Below are positions 26,348 to 35,495 of a DNA stretch of 64,000 bases, piece by piece. Source of the stretch: Haloferula rosea (GTDB lineage: Bacteria > Verrucomicrobiota > Verrucomicrobiia > Verrucomicrobiales > Akkermansiaceae); the NCBI RefSeq assembly GCF_016595525.1, contig NZ_JAENII010000005.1, positions 124,001 to 188,000 on the forward strand. The letters run 5' to 3'. The first letter of the stretch is position 1, and each line of letters starts with the position of its first letter. Made by a program: the position numbers and the translations under genes. The notes under the pieces were generated by a model. That model was not told where the DNA came from, ran no database searches, and was given only the letters and a program-made list of their open reading frames with translations.

Positions 26348-26424
26348 CGGAGTGGCTCATGCCCTTCTAATGAGTGCGAGGCATCCGGGGACCGAAAGGG
26401 TCGGAGCCAACCAACACTTGATTC

Positions 26425-28833
26425 ATGAAATACGGGAATTTGATTTCACTGGGGTGCTGCCTGTCGGTGGGCCTGCTTCACGGGCAAGCGGCTGACAAGG
26501 CCGATGTGGAGATCTATCAGGAGGGTTGGATCGACCGGAACAAGAATGGCCAGAAGGATCCCTACGAGGACCCATCGATTCCCGTGGAGGAACGGGTGAA
26601 GGACCTCATCGGCCGGATGAACATGGATGAGAAGACCGCGCAGATGGGGACCATCTACGGTCACAAGCGGGTCCTGAAGGACACGCACCCGACGCCGAAG
26701 TGGAAGGAACGTGTTTGGAAGGACGGGATCGGGAACATCGACGAGCACTGCAACGGGGTTCGTGGCGTGATGGACATGACGGGGCATGAGGAGCACGCCG
26801 AGTTGCTCAATACGATCCAGAGGTGGTTCATTGAGGAAACCCGGCTGGGGATTCCGGTGGATTTCACCAACGAGGGGATCCGCGGGCTTTGCCATAGTCA
26901 CGCGAGCAATTTCCCGACCCAGATTGGTGTCGGCGCGACCTGGGACCGCGACCTTGTCCGACGGATCGGCGAGATCACGGGGAAGGAAGCGAAGGCCTTG
27001 GGTTACTCCAACATCTACTCGCCCATTCTCGATGTGGTGCGGGATCCCCGGTGGGGACGTACGATCGAATGCTATGGTGAGTCGCCGTACCTCGTGGGTG
27101 AACTGGGATTGCAACAGGCACTCGGAATCCAGTCCCAGAATGTGGCGTCCACGGTGAAGCATTTCGCTGCCTACAGCACGCCGAATGGCGGGCGTGATGG
27201 TCATGCCCGGACGAATCCGCAGATTCCCTACCGTGACATGCATGAATTGCTGATGCATCCCTTCGAGAAGGTGATCAAGGAGGCGAAGCCGAAAGGAGCG
27301 ATGAGTTCCTACAACACCTATGACGGGGTTCCAGTGAGCAGTAGTTCGTATTTCCTGATCGACCTGCTCCGCGGGGAATATGGTTTCAACGGCTATGTCG
27401 TGTCGGACAGTGGCGCGGTGTCGCGTCTGCACGCGCAGCACGAGGTGGCTGCCGACTTCGATGAAGCCGTGGTGCAGGCGGTGAATGCCGGCCTCAATGT
27501 GCGGACGAATTTCAAGAAGACGGAGGACTTCGTGCTGCCGCTGAGGAAGATGGTTGCCGAGGGGAGGATCACCGAGGAAACGATCGACTCGCGCGTAGCG
27601 GACGTGCTGCGGGTGAAGTTCGAGCTCGGGCTTTTCGACGAGCCATTCGTCGATCCGAAGGCCGCCCCGAAGGTGGTGTATACCCCCGAGCATGAGGCGG
27701 CCACTCTGGAGGCGGCGCGCAAGGCGATGGTGCTGCTGAAGAACGATGGTATCCTGCCGCTGGATCCGTCGGCCTACTCGAAAATCCTGGTGACTGGTCC
27801 GGCCGCCGACGATGTGGTTCCGATGATCAGCCGCTACGGTCCGGGCGCGTCCGACGTGATTTCCCCCTTTGTCGGCATTCGCGACTTCATCGGGGACCGT
27901 GCGGAGGTCAGCTACACCGAGGGCGTGTATTACCATGATCAACGTTTCCCGCTTTCCGGGATCCTGCCCGAGCCACCGGATGACGACGAGCAGGTGAAGC
28001 TCGACAAGGCGATCGAGATGGCGAAGGAGTCGGACCTGATCATCACGGTGCTTGGTGACAATCACGATACCTGCGGTGAGTCACGCTCACGCAGCGATCT
28101 CGACCTTCCCGGTCATCAGACCTTGCTTGTGCAGAAGATGGTGGAGACGGGAAAACCGGTGATCGTGGTGCTCATGCCCGGTCGGGCTGCTTCCATCAAC
28201 TGGATCGATGCTCACGTGCCCGGGATTCTTTGTGCCTGGCACGGTGGGGAGAAGGTCGGACAAGCCATCGCCGAAACCCTGTTTGGAGAGAACAACCCTG
28301 GGGGGAAAATCCCGATCACGTTTCCAAAGTCGGTCGGCCAGATTCCGCTCGCATTTCCTCACCGCAACGGATCATGGGGCGGACAGAGCACCGGGCACGA
28401 TCCGAATGGGTGGGGGACCACACGGGTGCTTGGTCCCCTCTATCACTTCGGGCACGGGCTGAGTTACACCACCTTCGAGTATGGCGACCTGAACATCGAG
28501 CCTGCCGAGCCGACAGCCGACGATGAGATCACGGTGACCTGCGAGGTGAGCAACACGGGCAAGCGGGCCGGCGATGCGGTGGTCCAACTCTATGTGAAGG
28601 ATGTGGTCGCGACGGTTGCTCCCTTCGAACAACTGCTGCGCGGGTTCGAGCGGGTTTCATTGGAGGCAGGGAAAAGCAAGGTGGTGAGCTTCAAGCTGAA
28701 GCCGCGTCGGGACCTGAAGATGCTCAATCGCGCGAACGAATGGGTTGTGGAACCGGGCGACTTTGAGTTGATGGTCGGTGATGCCTCCGGTAGTGACGGC
28801 ATCAGGAAAAAGGGGCGAGTTACGCTTCGTTGA
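26425..28833 (+). CDS. Secreted glycoside hydrolase family 3 beta-glucosidase-like enzyme
   Basis: This 802-residue exported enzyme has a signal peptide ending near LLHGQA. The GH3 N-terminal TIM barrel holds the substrate-site KHF in VASTVKHFAAY and the nucleophile Asp328 in GYVVSDSGAV. The second alpha/beta-sandwich domain holds the candidate acid/base Glu552 in CGESRSRSDLDLPG. A C-terminal fibronectin-III-like domain starts near EPTADDEITVTCEVSN. The mature N-terminus contains DRNKNGQKDPYED, a calcium-loop-like segment. Likely activity is removal of beta-linked glucose or xylose from oligosaccharides outside the cytoplasm. A TRAP transporter starts three bases after the stop, suggesting that the released sugar or sugar acid is taken up by it. 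Confidence 0.9.
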   Translation: MKYGNLISLGCCLSVGLLHGQAADKADVEIYQEGWIDRNKNGQKDPYEDPSIPVEERVKDLIGRMNMDEKTAQMGTIYGHKRVLKDTHPTPKWKERVWKDGIGNIDEHCNGVRGVMDMTGHEEHAELLNTIQRWFIEETRLGIPVDFTNEGIRGLCHSHASNFPTQIGVGATWDRDLVRRIGEITGKEAKALGYSNIYSPILDVVRDPRWGRTIECYGESPYLVGELGLQQALGIQSQNVASTVKHFAAYSTPNGGRDGHARTNPQIPYRDMHELLMHPFEKVIKEAKPKGAMSSYNTYDGVPVSSSSYFLIDLLRGEYGFNGYVVSDSGAVSRLHAQHEVAADFDEAVVQAVNAGLNVRTNFKKTEDFVLPLRKMVAEGRITEETIDSRVADVLRVKFELGLFDEPFVDPKAAPKVVYTPEHEAATLEAARKAMVLLKNDGILPLDPSAYSKILVTGPAADDVVPMISRYGPGASDVISPFVGIRDFIGDRAEVSYTEGVYYHDQRFPLSGILPEPPDDDEQVKLDKAIEMAKESDLIITVLGDNHDTCGESRSRSDLDLPGHQTLLVQKMVETGKPVIVVLMPGRAASINWIDAHVPGILCAWHGGEKVGQAIAETLFGENNPGGKIPITFPKSVGQIPLAFPHRNGSWGGQSTGHDPNGWGTTRVLGPLYHFGHGLSYTTFEYGDLNIEPAEPTADDEITVTCEVSNTGKRAGDAVVQLYVKDVVATVAPFEQLLRGFERVSLEAGKSKVVSFKLKPRRDLKMLNRANEWVVEPGDFELMVGDASGSDGIRKKGRVTLR

Positions 28834-28836
28834 GTC

Positions 28837-29868
28837 ATGAAGTCTTCCAGCTCACAGTTTGTTCTCGGCCTACTCGTTGGCGCGTTGCTGTGCTGCCTGG
28901 GCTTTGCGTGGCTCGGCCAGGGTCGCGAGGATGAGGATGGCGCCCGCTCGGTGCGTGAGATTACCGTCGCTCACGGTCTCGCGGTGACGCACCCGGTGCA
29001 CAAGGGCATCGAGGAGTTCGGTCGGGAGCTGACCAGGCTGTCCGGCGGCACCATGAAGGTGAATATCTTCCCCGGGGAGCAACTGGGGGACGAAACGGTG
29101 TGCCTCGAGAAGACACAGCAGGGTGAGATCGACGTGACGAAAGTCAGCTGTGCCCCGATCGGTAACTTTGTTTCCGTGTTCAAGCTGTTCAGTCTGCCCT
29201 ACTTGTTTCGCGACGAGGGTCACTTCTGGCGGGTGCTGGATGGCGAGGTCGGATTGGACTTGTTGGACGCTCTGGGAGTGAACGACGAAGGTGGGCGGAG
29301 CGGGCTTGTCGGCCTGGCCTACTACGATGCGGGTAGTCGCAGTTTCTACGCAACCCGCCCGCTCACGGGTCCGGGGGATCTCGATGGATTGAAGATCCGG
29401 GTCCAGCAGGATCCCGTGGCCGAGGCGACGGTGAAGTCACTGGGTGGATCGGCCGTGACGATGTCGTTCGGGGAATTGTATACGTCGCTCAAGCAGGGCG
29501 GGGTCGACGGTGCTGAGAACAATCCGCCTAGCTTGTTGTCGAGTCGCCACTTCGAAGTCTGCAAGCACTACCTGTTGGACGAGCACTCCCGCATCCCGGA
29601 TGTGCTCGTTGCCGGGGCGAAGTTCTGGGACAGCCTGAGTGAGCGCGAGCGGGAGTGGGTGGAGCAGGCATCCAAGCACTCGAGTGAGTTCCAGAGAGAA
29701 CTGTGGGCGGAGGAGAACCAGAAGGCCCTCGATGAACTGGCGGCCGCTGGGGTGACCATCCGTGAAGCAAATGCCGAGGAGTTCCGCAAGCTGACCGCGG
29801 GGGTGGTCGGAACCTATGCGACCGGTGCACGCAAGGAGTTCGTCACCCGTATCGAGGGCGTGGAATGA
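28837..29868 (+). CDS. dctP: TRAP transporter substrate-binding protein
   Basis: This 343-residue DctP-family receptor has an uncleaved or cleavable N-terminal hydrophobic helix (VLGLLVGALLCCLGFAWLG). It has the family signatures GEQLGDETVCLEKTQQGEIDVTKVS, the ligand-arginine region LKIRVQQDPVAEATVKSLG, and GVDGAENNPPSLLSSRHFEVCKHYLL, where the NN asparagines and helix are characteristic. It captures an organic acid, often a uronate or other sugar acid, in the periplasm for the DctQM permease. It begins three bases after the GH3 gene and overlaps dctQ by 4 bp. Confidence 0.93.
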   Translation: MKSSSSQFVLGLLVGALLCCLGFAWLGQGREDEDGARSVREITVAHGLAVTHPVHKGIEEFGRELTRLSGGTMKVNIFPGEQLGDETVCLEKTQQGEIDVTKVSCAPIGNFVSVFKLFSLPYLFRDEGHFWRVLDGEVGLDLLDALGVNDEGGRSGLVGLAYYDAGSRSFYATRPLTGPGDLDGLKIRVQQDPVAEATVKSLGGSAVTMSFGELYTSLKQGGVDGAENNPPSLLSSRHFEVCKHYLLDEHSRIPDVLVAGAKFWDSLSEREREWVEQASKHSSEFQRELWAEENQKALDELAAAGVTIREANAEEFRKLTAGVVGTYATGARKEFVTRIEGVE

Positions 29869-30365
29869 AGTTTTTCGAACAGCTCCAGAAGGCCCTTGCG
29901 AAGACGCTCGGGGTGATCTGTGTGGTCGTGTTCTCGGTGTTGGTCATCGATGTGCTGTGGGCGGTCTTTGCGCGCGAAGTGCTGGATGCCCAGCCTGCCT
30001 GGACCGAGCAGTTGGCACGCTTGCTTCTCGTTTGGCTGGCGATCCTCGGTGGCGTGCTGGCCTACTCCGGCGACCGACATCTCGGCGTGGATGTGCTGGT
30101 GTCCCGGTTCCATCCGGCGAGCCGGCGACACGCTCATGTGATCGGCCATCTTTGCGTCTTCGGATTTTCGGTGGCGGTCCTGCTGGTCGGTGGAATCCAC
30201 TTGTTCCGTGACCGCCTTGCATCCGGCCAGATGATGGCCACGCTCGGGATCAGCAAGGCGTGGTTCTATCTCGTGCTGCCTGTCGGTGGCGCGTTGATTT
30301 CGCTGCTTTCCATCGAGAAGATTCTGGCGCTCCTGTTGCCGGTGGACGGAAAGGGGGACGAATGA
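29865..30365 (+). CDS. dctQ: TRAP transporter small permease subunit
   Basis: A 166-residue DctQ-family protein with four membrane helices and the family region VLDAQPAWTEQLARLLLVWLA in the second helix, followed by the conserved DRHLGVDVLV loop. It pairs with DctM to form the membrane part of the transporter. It overlaps both neighbours by 4 bp, so the three subunits are translationally coupled. Confidence 0.9.
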   Translation: MKFFEQLQKALAKTLGVICVVVFSVLVIDVLWAVFAREVLDAQPAWTEQLARLLLVWLAILGGVLAYSGDRHLGVDVLVSRFHPASRRHAHVIGHLCVFGFSVAVLLVGGIHLFRDRLASGQMMATLGISKAWFYLVLPVGGALISLLSIEKILALLLPVDGKGDE

Positions 30366-31675
30366 GTGTCGGTCTCGCGGTATTGCTGGTGTCCTTCGTG
30401 GTGCTCCTCATGCTCGAGGTGCCGGTGGCTTTCGTCATCGGTCTGGCCACCCTGCTGGGGGCGCTGGCTCTGGGGCGGGATGGATCACTCGTGAGTGTGG
30501 CGAGCGACATGGCCAACGGCTTGGACAGTTTCCCGCTGCTTGCGATCCCGTTCTTCATTCTGGCGGGGGAGTTGATGGCGACCGGCGGCTTGGCCCGCCG
30601 ACTGATCGACTTTGCTTCGTCGATCGTGGGTCGGTTGCCGGGCGGCTTGTCCGTGGTCAATACCCTGACCTGCATGCTTTTCGGCGCGGTATCGGGATCG
30701 GCGACCGCGGCCATTTCCTCGGTGGGTGGAGCGCTGATCCCCGAGATGGAGAAGAAGGGATATCCGCGTGATTTCAGCGTGGCCCTCACGGCAACGGCGG
30801 CGACGACGGGATTGTTGATTCCGCCGAGCAACGTGATGATCGTGTATGCCTTGGTGGCGACCAACGTCTCGGTCGGCGCCCTGTTCCTCGCGGGCCTGGT
30901 GCCGGGCATGGTGACCGGGCTGGCGGTGATGGTGGTGGCGTTTCTGGTGAGCCGACGATTCAAGACAGCCTCCGACGGCGACGGTCCCGCGCCCCTCGTG
31001 GAAGTCCCGGCATTCTGGAGTTCTTTTTTCAGGGCCTTGCCCAGCCTTTCCATGCTGTTCCTGGTGGTCGGAGTGATCATTCAAGGGATCATGACCCCGA
31101 CCGAGTCGTCGGCGATCGCCGTGCTGTGGTCCCTGATTCTGGTCTGCGTGTGCTACCGCGAGGTGAACTGGAGACAGCTTCCATCGATCCTGATCAGTTC
31201 GGCCCGGACGACCGGCATCGTTCTGTTGTTGATCGGAACGAGCGCGGCGATGAGCCGGCTTCTGACGATTGAACAGGTTCCGCAGGCGGCGGCAGCGGCG
31301 TTGCTGGCGGTTTCCGAGAACCCCTTGGTGGTCCTGATGCTGATCAATCTGGCTCTTCTGACCGTCGGCATCTTCATGGACATGACGCCCGCGATTCTCG
31401 TGTTCACCCCCATTTTCCTGCCGGTGGCGATCGGGATCGACATTCACGCCGTCCACTTTGGTGTCATCATGGTGGCGAACTTGTGCATCGGCTTGTGCAC
31501 TCCACCGGTCGGATCCTGCCTGTTCCTCGGATGTGGTGTGGGAAAGGCAAAGATCGCCGGGGTCTCGAAGGCGATGATCCCATTCTACGCGGCGATGTTT
31601 GCAGCCCTGCTGTTGATCACCTACTGGGAGGATCTGGTGCTCTGGCTGCCGCGCGCGCTTGGTGAGCTGGATTGA
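30362..31675 (+). CDS. dctM: TRAP transporter large permease subunit
   Basis: DctM is the sodium-driven transport channel. The 437-residue protein has about twelve hydrophobic segments and the family motifs PLLAIPFFILAGELMATGGLA, FGAVSGSATAAISSVGG, TGLLIPPSNVMIVYA and the C-terminal repeat half with MTPAILVFTPIFLPVA. I placed the start at 30362, inside the 4-bp overlap with dctQ; a longer open frame upstream lies within dctQ. The ligand is unknown. It is the last gene of the GH3-TRAP operon. Confidence 0.93.
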   Translation: MSVGLAVLLVSFVVLLMLEVPVAFVIGLATLLGALALGRDGSLVSVASDMANGLDSFPLLAIPFFILAGELMATGGLARRLIDFASSIVGRLPGGLSVVNTLTCMLFGAVSGSATAAISSVGGALIPEMEKKGYPRDFSVALTATAATTGLLIPPSNVMIVYALVATNVSVGALFLAGLVPGMVTGLAVMVVAFLVSRRFKTASDGDGPAPLVEVPAFWSSFFRALPSLSMLFLVVGVIIQGIMTPTESSAIAVLWSLILVCVCYREVNWRQLPSILISSARTTGIVLLLIGTSAAMSRLLTIEQVPQAAAAALLAVSENPLVVLMLINLALLTVGIFMDMTPAILVFTPIFLPVAIGIDIHAVHFGVIMVANLCIGLCTPPVGSCLFLGCGVGKAKIAGVSKAMIPFYAAMFAALLLITYWEDLVLWLPRALGELD

Positions 31676-31953
31676 TCGGACTTCAAGGGGGGCGGTTCAT
31701 GCGACCCGATCGATGTGAGGTGGATCGGCTTCAAGCCCGACCCCCAAGCATGGGTTTCTGGGGGCTTGTGTCCGTCTGGAGATGGGGATTTTCTTCTCGA
31801 TGGTCCTTGAATCGAAATGTTCCGCTTTGCCGCGGCGCTCCAACATGCCCCGGAGCGATGCCTGGAAGCTGAAAAAGCAACAGAATCGGCTTTACAAGCG
31901 GGCTTTGGTCCCTATTTTCCGCGTCCCCACACGGGAATCACCATTTTTCGACC
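31676..31953. other. 278-bp spacer between dctM and rpmJ
   Basis: No protein-coding sequence is visible. A weak inverted repeat, CAAGCCC to GGGCTTG, spans about 31731-31772 and could mark the end of the TRAP operon, but it has no T tract. The promoter for rpmJ should lie in the AT-richer stretch near 31860-31950. Confidence 0.4.
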
Positions 31954-32118
31954 ATGAAAGTTCTTTCTTCTCTTTCCTCCGCCAAGCGCCGCCACACTGA
32001 CTGTCAGGTGGTTTCCCGCAAGGGCACGACTTACGTCATCTGCAAGACGAACCCGAAGTTCAAGGCCCGTCAGGGTGCGACCAAGGGCACGCGTCTTTCC
32101 AAGAAGGGCGTGAAGTAA
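31954..32118 (+). CDS. rpmJ: 50S ribosomal protein bL36, zinc-ligand-poor type with C-terminal extension
   Basis: This is a 54-residue protein starting [20 protein letters not shown] and continuing [15 protein letters not shown]. It belongs to the C-minus (YkgO-like) bL36 group: the first CxxC cysteine pair is reduced to HTDC and the final histidine ligand is replaced, so zinc binding is unlikely. The usual protein ends near residue 41; this one has about 13 additional basic residues, [13 protein letters not shown]. It sits alone, away from secY/infA and the rpsM-rpsK genes where rpmJ is usually found, and has its own terminator 25 bp downstream. No Shine-Dalgarno sequence is visible. Confidence 0.92.
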   Translation: MKVLSSLSSAKRRHTDCQVVSRKGTTYVICKTNPKFKARQGATKGTRLSKKGVK

Positions 32119-32143
32119 GACATCCTGGTTTTTCATGACCTTG

Positions 32144-32170
32144 AAAGGCGGCCCTCGGGTCGCCTTTTTT
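32144..32170 (+). terminator. Intrinsic terminator of rpmJ
   Basis: The hairpin AAAGGCGGCCC / GGGTCGCCTTT contains one G-T pair and is followed by a run of T residues to 32170. It lies 25 bp after the rpmJ stop and also before the convergent tcdA gene. Confidence 0.85.
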
Positions 32171-32191
32171 GTGCTCGGATGGCCGCTGCGG

Positions 32192-32974
32192 TTACTTGGC
32201 GGCGAGCCATTCCAACACACGCCCGGCCGCCGCGAGCCCGAAGGTGGCTGTGACATGGGTGGCGGATCCGTAGCCGGCGTCACAACGAAGGCCGCCGGGA
32301 AGGTCTCCGGGGCGGTCCTGGCTGACGTCGCCATCACAGGTCGGATAGACCGGGGTTTCCTCGGAATAGACGGCCTCGATTCCGAAGTCGGGAACCTGAC
32401 CACGTTCCGGCGCTTTCGGGAATCCGTAGTTGGTCCGCAGTTGTTTCCTGACGGCGGCCAGGAGCGAGTCCTTGCTGGTGTGTGCGAGGTCCGCGACGCG
32501 AATCCGGATGACGTCACGACGTCCCCCGGCAGCACCGGATGCGACGACCGGGATGCCCCTTTCATGGCAGGCGGCCAGCAGGTGGCACTTGGCACGGAGT
32601 GAGTCGATCGCATCGATGACCGCATCGGGTCGGGGAGTGAGGAGCTCGTCGGCGTTCCGCTCTGAGTAGAAGGATTGCACTTCGGTCACCTGAATGCCCG
32701 GTTGAATGAGTCGGAGGCGTTCGGCGAGCACTCCGGCTTTCGGTTTGCCGTAGGTGCCGTCGATGGCGTGGATCTGGCGATTGGTGTTGGTCACGCAGAG
32801 GTCGTCGGGATCGACCAGTGTCAGCTTGCCGATGCCCGAGCGCGCGAGGCTTTCCGCTGCCCACGATCCCACTCCACCAATTCCCACGACCACGACGCTG
32901 GATTGCTGGAATTTCTCGAACGCAGCGTTTCCATACAAACGCGCGATGCCGGACAGGCGATCGGTGACGGACAT
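32192..32974 (-). CDS. tcdA: tRNA threonylcarbamoyladenosine dehydratase
   Basis: TcdA (CsdL) uses ATP to cyclise t6A37 of tRNA to ct6A. The 260-residue protein is E1/MoeB-like: the nucleotide-binding loop GIGGVGSWAAESLARSGIG near residue 30, followed by LTLVDPDDLCVTNTNRQ, and DAIDSLRAKCHLLAAC near residue 105. The C-terminal part, with GSATHVTATFGLAAAGRVL, matches TcdA rather than ThiF or MoeB, and no CxxC zinc pair is present. I chose the ATG at 32974 to give the family N-terminus (RLSGIARLYG). It faces rpmJ tail to tail. Confidence 0.9.
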   Translation of the reverse strand: MSVTDRLSGIARLYGNAAFEKFQQSSVVVVGIGGVGSWAAESLARSGIGKLTLVDPDDLCVTNTNRQIHAIDGTYGKPKAGVLAERLRLIQPGIQVTEVQSFYSERNADELLTPRPDAVIDAIDSLRAKCHLLAACHERGIPVVASGAAGGRRDVIRIRVADLAHTSKDSLLAAVRKQLRTNYGFPKAPERGQVPDFGIEAVYSEETPVYPTCDGDVSQDRPGDLPGGLRCDAGYGSATHVTATFGLAAAGRVLEWLAAK

Positions 32975-33058
32975 GGGGGGAGAATGAGTGCGCGGTCCGC
33001 TGAGTTGAAACCCAAAAAACTCGCTTGGGATGAGTCCGCTGGGCGATGGAACTCGCAC

Positions 33059-33946
33059 TCAGGCGTCGAGCAGGTGCTGTCGCATGTTGGACAGGATCTC
33101 GGCGCAGCGGTCAGCGTCTCCTCCTTTGACTTCGGCGGTTGCCCAGCCGGTGAATCCGATCTCCTCCAACGCCTTGCGGACCTCTGGCCAATCGACATCG
33201 CCATCACCAATCTTGCAGAACCCTGCCTGAGTGCCCCAGTCCTTCACGTCGAGTTTCACAATGCGCCTTCCCAGCAGGCGGATCCAGTCGGCGGGTTTTC
33301 CGAAGCGCTGATGATTGCCAATGTCGAAGTATGATCCGACCCAGGGCGAATTGATTTCGTCGAGGTATTTGGCAAGCGATTCGGCGGATTGGCGGTTGCC
33401 GCCCTTCTCGTCGTAGAACATCCGGTTCCATACGTTCTCGATGAGGATGTGGATGCCTTTTGATGCGGCGAGCGGCAGGGCGGCACGGATCGATTCGATC
33501 GACCTCTTCCAGGCTTCCTCGTGGGTGGTGTGCTTGTCGACCACGCCAGGCACGAGCAGCACCGACGAGCCTCCAACCTGAGCGCATTCAGTGATGGCCG
33601 TGCGCAAGCCTTCCAGGGCCTTGGCCCGGATCTCTGCAGATGGGTCGGAGAGCCGGATTTTCCAGTGAATGGAATCGACCACCCCATGGATGGGAAGCCC
33701 GGTGGACCCGGAGGCTGAGAGAGCCTCCTTCTTGTTCTGACCCCCGGGAGAATCCAGTTCGATGCCGTCGTAGCCGAGTCCCTTAAGGATCGTGAACTTT
33801 TCTTCCAGGTTGGTCCCGAACTTGGCCATCCCCGCCTTGAGTGCGAGTTGGATCGTGGGTGATGGGGGCCCGTCCTCGTTCAAGCCGAAGGCGGTCGGCA
33901 GCAGGGCGCTGGAACCGAGCCCTGCAAGGAAATGTCTGCGCTGCAT
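33059..33946 (-). CDS. Exported xylose-isomerase-like TIM barrel protein (sugar phosphate isomerase/epimerase family)
   Basis: A 295-residue AP-endonuclease-2/xylose-isomerase-like barrel. The N-terminus QRRHFLAGLGSSALLPTA resembles a Tat signal with a twin arginine. Barrel landmarks include LKGLGYDGIELDSPGG, ILIENVWN with the metal-ligand glutamate, VGSYFDIGNHQ and WATAEVKGGDADRCAEILS. Such exported barrels are very numerous in Planctomycetota and Verrucomicrobiota, and their substrates are mostly unknown sugars or inositols. The alternative start is ATG 33955, three codons upstream. It lies between tcdA and the photolyase gene, all on the minus strand, with no obvious functional link. Confidence 0.82.
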   Translation of the reverse strand: MQRRHFLAGLGSSALLPTAFGLNEDGPPSPTIQLALKAGMAKFGTNLEEKFTILKGLGYDGIELDSPGGQNKKEALSASGSTGLPIHGVVDSIHWKIRLSDPSAEIRAKALEGLRTAITECAQVGGSSVLLVPGVVDKHTTHEEAWKRSIESIRAALPLAASKGIHILIENVWNRMFYDEKGGNRQSAESLAKYLDEINSPWVGSYFDIGNHQRFGKPADWIRLLGRRIVKLDVKDWGTQAGFCKIGDGDVDWPEVRKALEEIGFTGWATAEVKGGDADRCAEILSNMRQHLLDA

Positions 33947-33997
33947 GGGGTGCATACGGCGCTTATGGATTCATTCCTTGCGGAAAAGTGACAGGGT

Positions 33998-35422
33998 CTA
34001 TTGATCCCCTTGCTGGCGGTGTCGCTTGAACCTCGTCAGTGTTTCTGCACGCTCGGTCGAGTGATCAACGCAGGGAAGGGGGTAGCCCTTGGCTAGTGGC
34101 TCATTTCCCTCGGGAGGCGAGTGGAGCCGCTTGGCGGGGATGTCCTTGAGTTCCGGGATCCAGCGTTTGATGTACTTCCCATCCGGGTCATGCCTCTTCG
34201 ACTGGGACCATGGGTTCTGGATCCTGAAGTAGGGGGCTGCATCCGCGCCGGTGCCGGCGGACCATTGCCAGCCGCCGTTGTTCGAAGCAATCTCGCCGTC
34301 CACCAGATGCTGCATGAAGAATGACTCACCCAGGCGCCAATCAATGTGCAGGTCCTTGGTGAGGAACATGGCGACGATCATCCGCACCCGATTGTGCATG
34401 AAACCGGTAGTGAGCAGTTCGCGAATGCCGGCGTCGACGATGGGGAAACCGGTCTCACCGCGCTTCCACGCTTCAAAGTCATCTCCGGGCTCATCCCAGG
34501 GCAGTCCCCGCCAATCGGCCATGAATTCCTGCTCAAGCACGTGCGGATAGTGATGAAGAATGGCCATGTAGAACTCCCTCCAAGCCAGTTCCTTGACGTA
34601 GGTTTGGAGGCTTTCCCTCGCCGATGGAGCAGCGGACTGCCTCGCCTTGTCCAGCTTCTGGTAGACCGTGCGGATCGAGATAAGGCCGAAGCGAAGATCT
34701 TGGGACAGGCGTGAGGTGCCGTCGGCGGACGGAACATCGCGCAGGTCGGCGTAGCTCTCCACCCGCTCGTTGATCAGGCGCTTGAGCCGGTCGTGGGCGG
34801 CCCGTTCACCGGCAGGGAGAATCGAGCAATCCTCAGGCAATTCGATGGACCAATGATCCAAGGATGGAAGGGGATCCGAGTCCAGGGAAGCGGGTGTCCG
34901 GAGTGCTTTGGGCTTGCCGCCGGGTTCCGGTTTGTCGCGACCCAGCCAGTTTTTGCTGTAGGGAGTGTAAACCCGATAGGGCTGGTCCGACTGAGTGAGG
35001 ATCTCTTCGGCCGTGTGGAGGGTGTGATCGTGGAATCCCCGGCATTCGATTCCCCGCTCCTTGCAAGCATCCTGCAAGCGGTGTTCCGTTGCCTTCCCGA
35101 AGGGATCCGGGTCGCGGTTGAAAAAGATGGCGTTGGCTCCGGATTCCTCGGCGAGGGTCAGGAGCGCATCGACCGCTTCACCGCCGCGGACGATCAGTCG
35201 GCCGTCGATGGTTTCCAGGTTCCGGTTCAGCGATTTCAGCGATTCGCAGAGGAAGTGCTGGCGCTTGGCTCCGGTCCAGTTGTGGGAGCCCGACCAATCG
35301 CTAACGATATAGGCCGGGATGACAGGTCGTCTTTCCCTCGAGGCCTTTAGGAGACCTGTATTATCAAGGATTCGGAGGTCTCTGCGGAACCAATGGATGA
35401 CGGGTGGGGTAGATGATGACAT
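33998..35422 (-). CDS. phrB: Deoxyribodipyrimidine photolyase (class I)
   Basis: The enzyme repairs UV-induced cyclobutane pyrimidine dimers using light and FADH. The 474-residue protein has the N-terminal antenna domain (IHWFRRDLRILDNTGLLKAS), the FAD-binding C-terminal domain with ELAWREFYMAILHHYPHV, GFPIVDAGIRELLTTGFMHNR, and FFMQHLVDGEIASNNGGWQW with the TGADAAPYFRIQNP motif. These features are those of PhrB-type CPD photolyases. The ATG at 35422 is preferred; an extra eight residues upstream are possible. A strong hairpin terminator of the upstream small gene precedes it, so it must have its own promoter or depend on read-through. Confidence 0.93.
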   Translation of the reverse strand: MSSSTPPVIHWFRRDLRILDNTGLLKASRERRPVIPAYIVSDWSGSHNWTGAKRQHFLCESLKSLNRNLETIDGRLIVRGGEAVDALLTLAEESGANAIFFNRDPDPFGKATEHRLQDACKERGIECRGFHDHTLHTAEEILTQSDQPYRVYTPYSKNWLGRDKPEPGGKPKALRTPASLDSDPLPSLDHWSIELPEDCSILPAGERAAHDRLKRLINERVESYADLRDVPSADGTSRLSQDLRFGLISIRTVYQKLDKARQSAAPSARESLQTYVKELAWREFYMAILHHYPHVLEQEFMADWRGLPWDEPGDDFEAWKRGETGFPIVDAGIRELLTTGFMHNRVRMIVAMFLTKDLHIDWRLGESFFMQHLVDGEIASNNGGWQWSAGTGADAAPYFRIQNPWSQSKRHDPDGKYIKRWIPELKDIPAKRLHSPPEGNEPLAKGYPLPCVDHSTERAETLTRFKRHRQQGDQ

Positions 35423-35440
35423 GGCCAGAAAAGCAAAAGA

Positions 35441-35478
35441 CCGCACGGCCCCCCGCGATCGGGGGGCGTTCGTGCGGT
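35441..35478 (-). terminator. Strong hairpin terminator after the AP2-like gene
   Basis: CCGCACG pairs with CGTGCGG and an inner GCCCCC block pairs with GGGGGC, giving a long GC-rich hairpin. On the minus strand it is followed by a T-rich stretch (TCTTTTGCTTTT). It lies 18 bp after the stop of the small basic protein gene. Confidence 0.85.
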
Positions 35479-35495
35479 GTGAATCGCAGGGGGGA

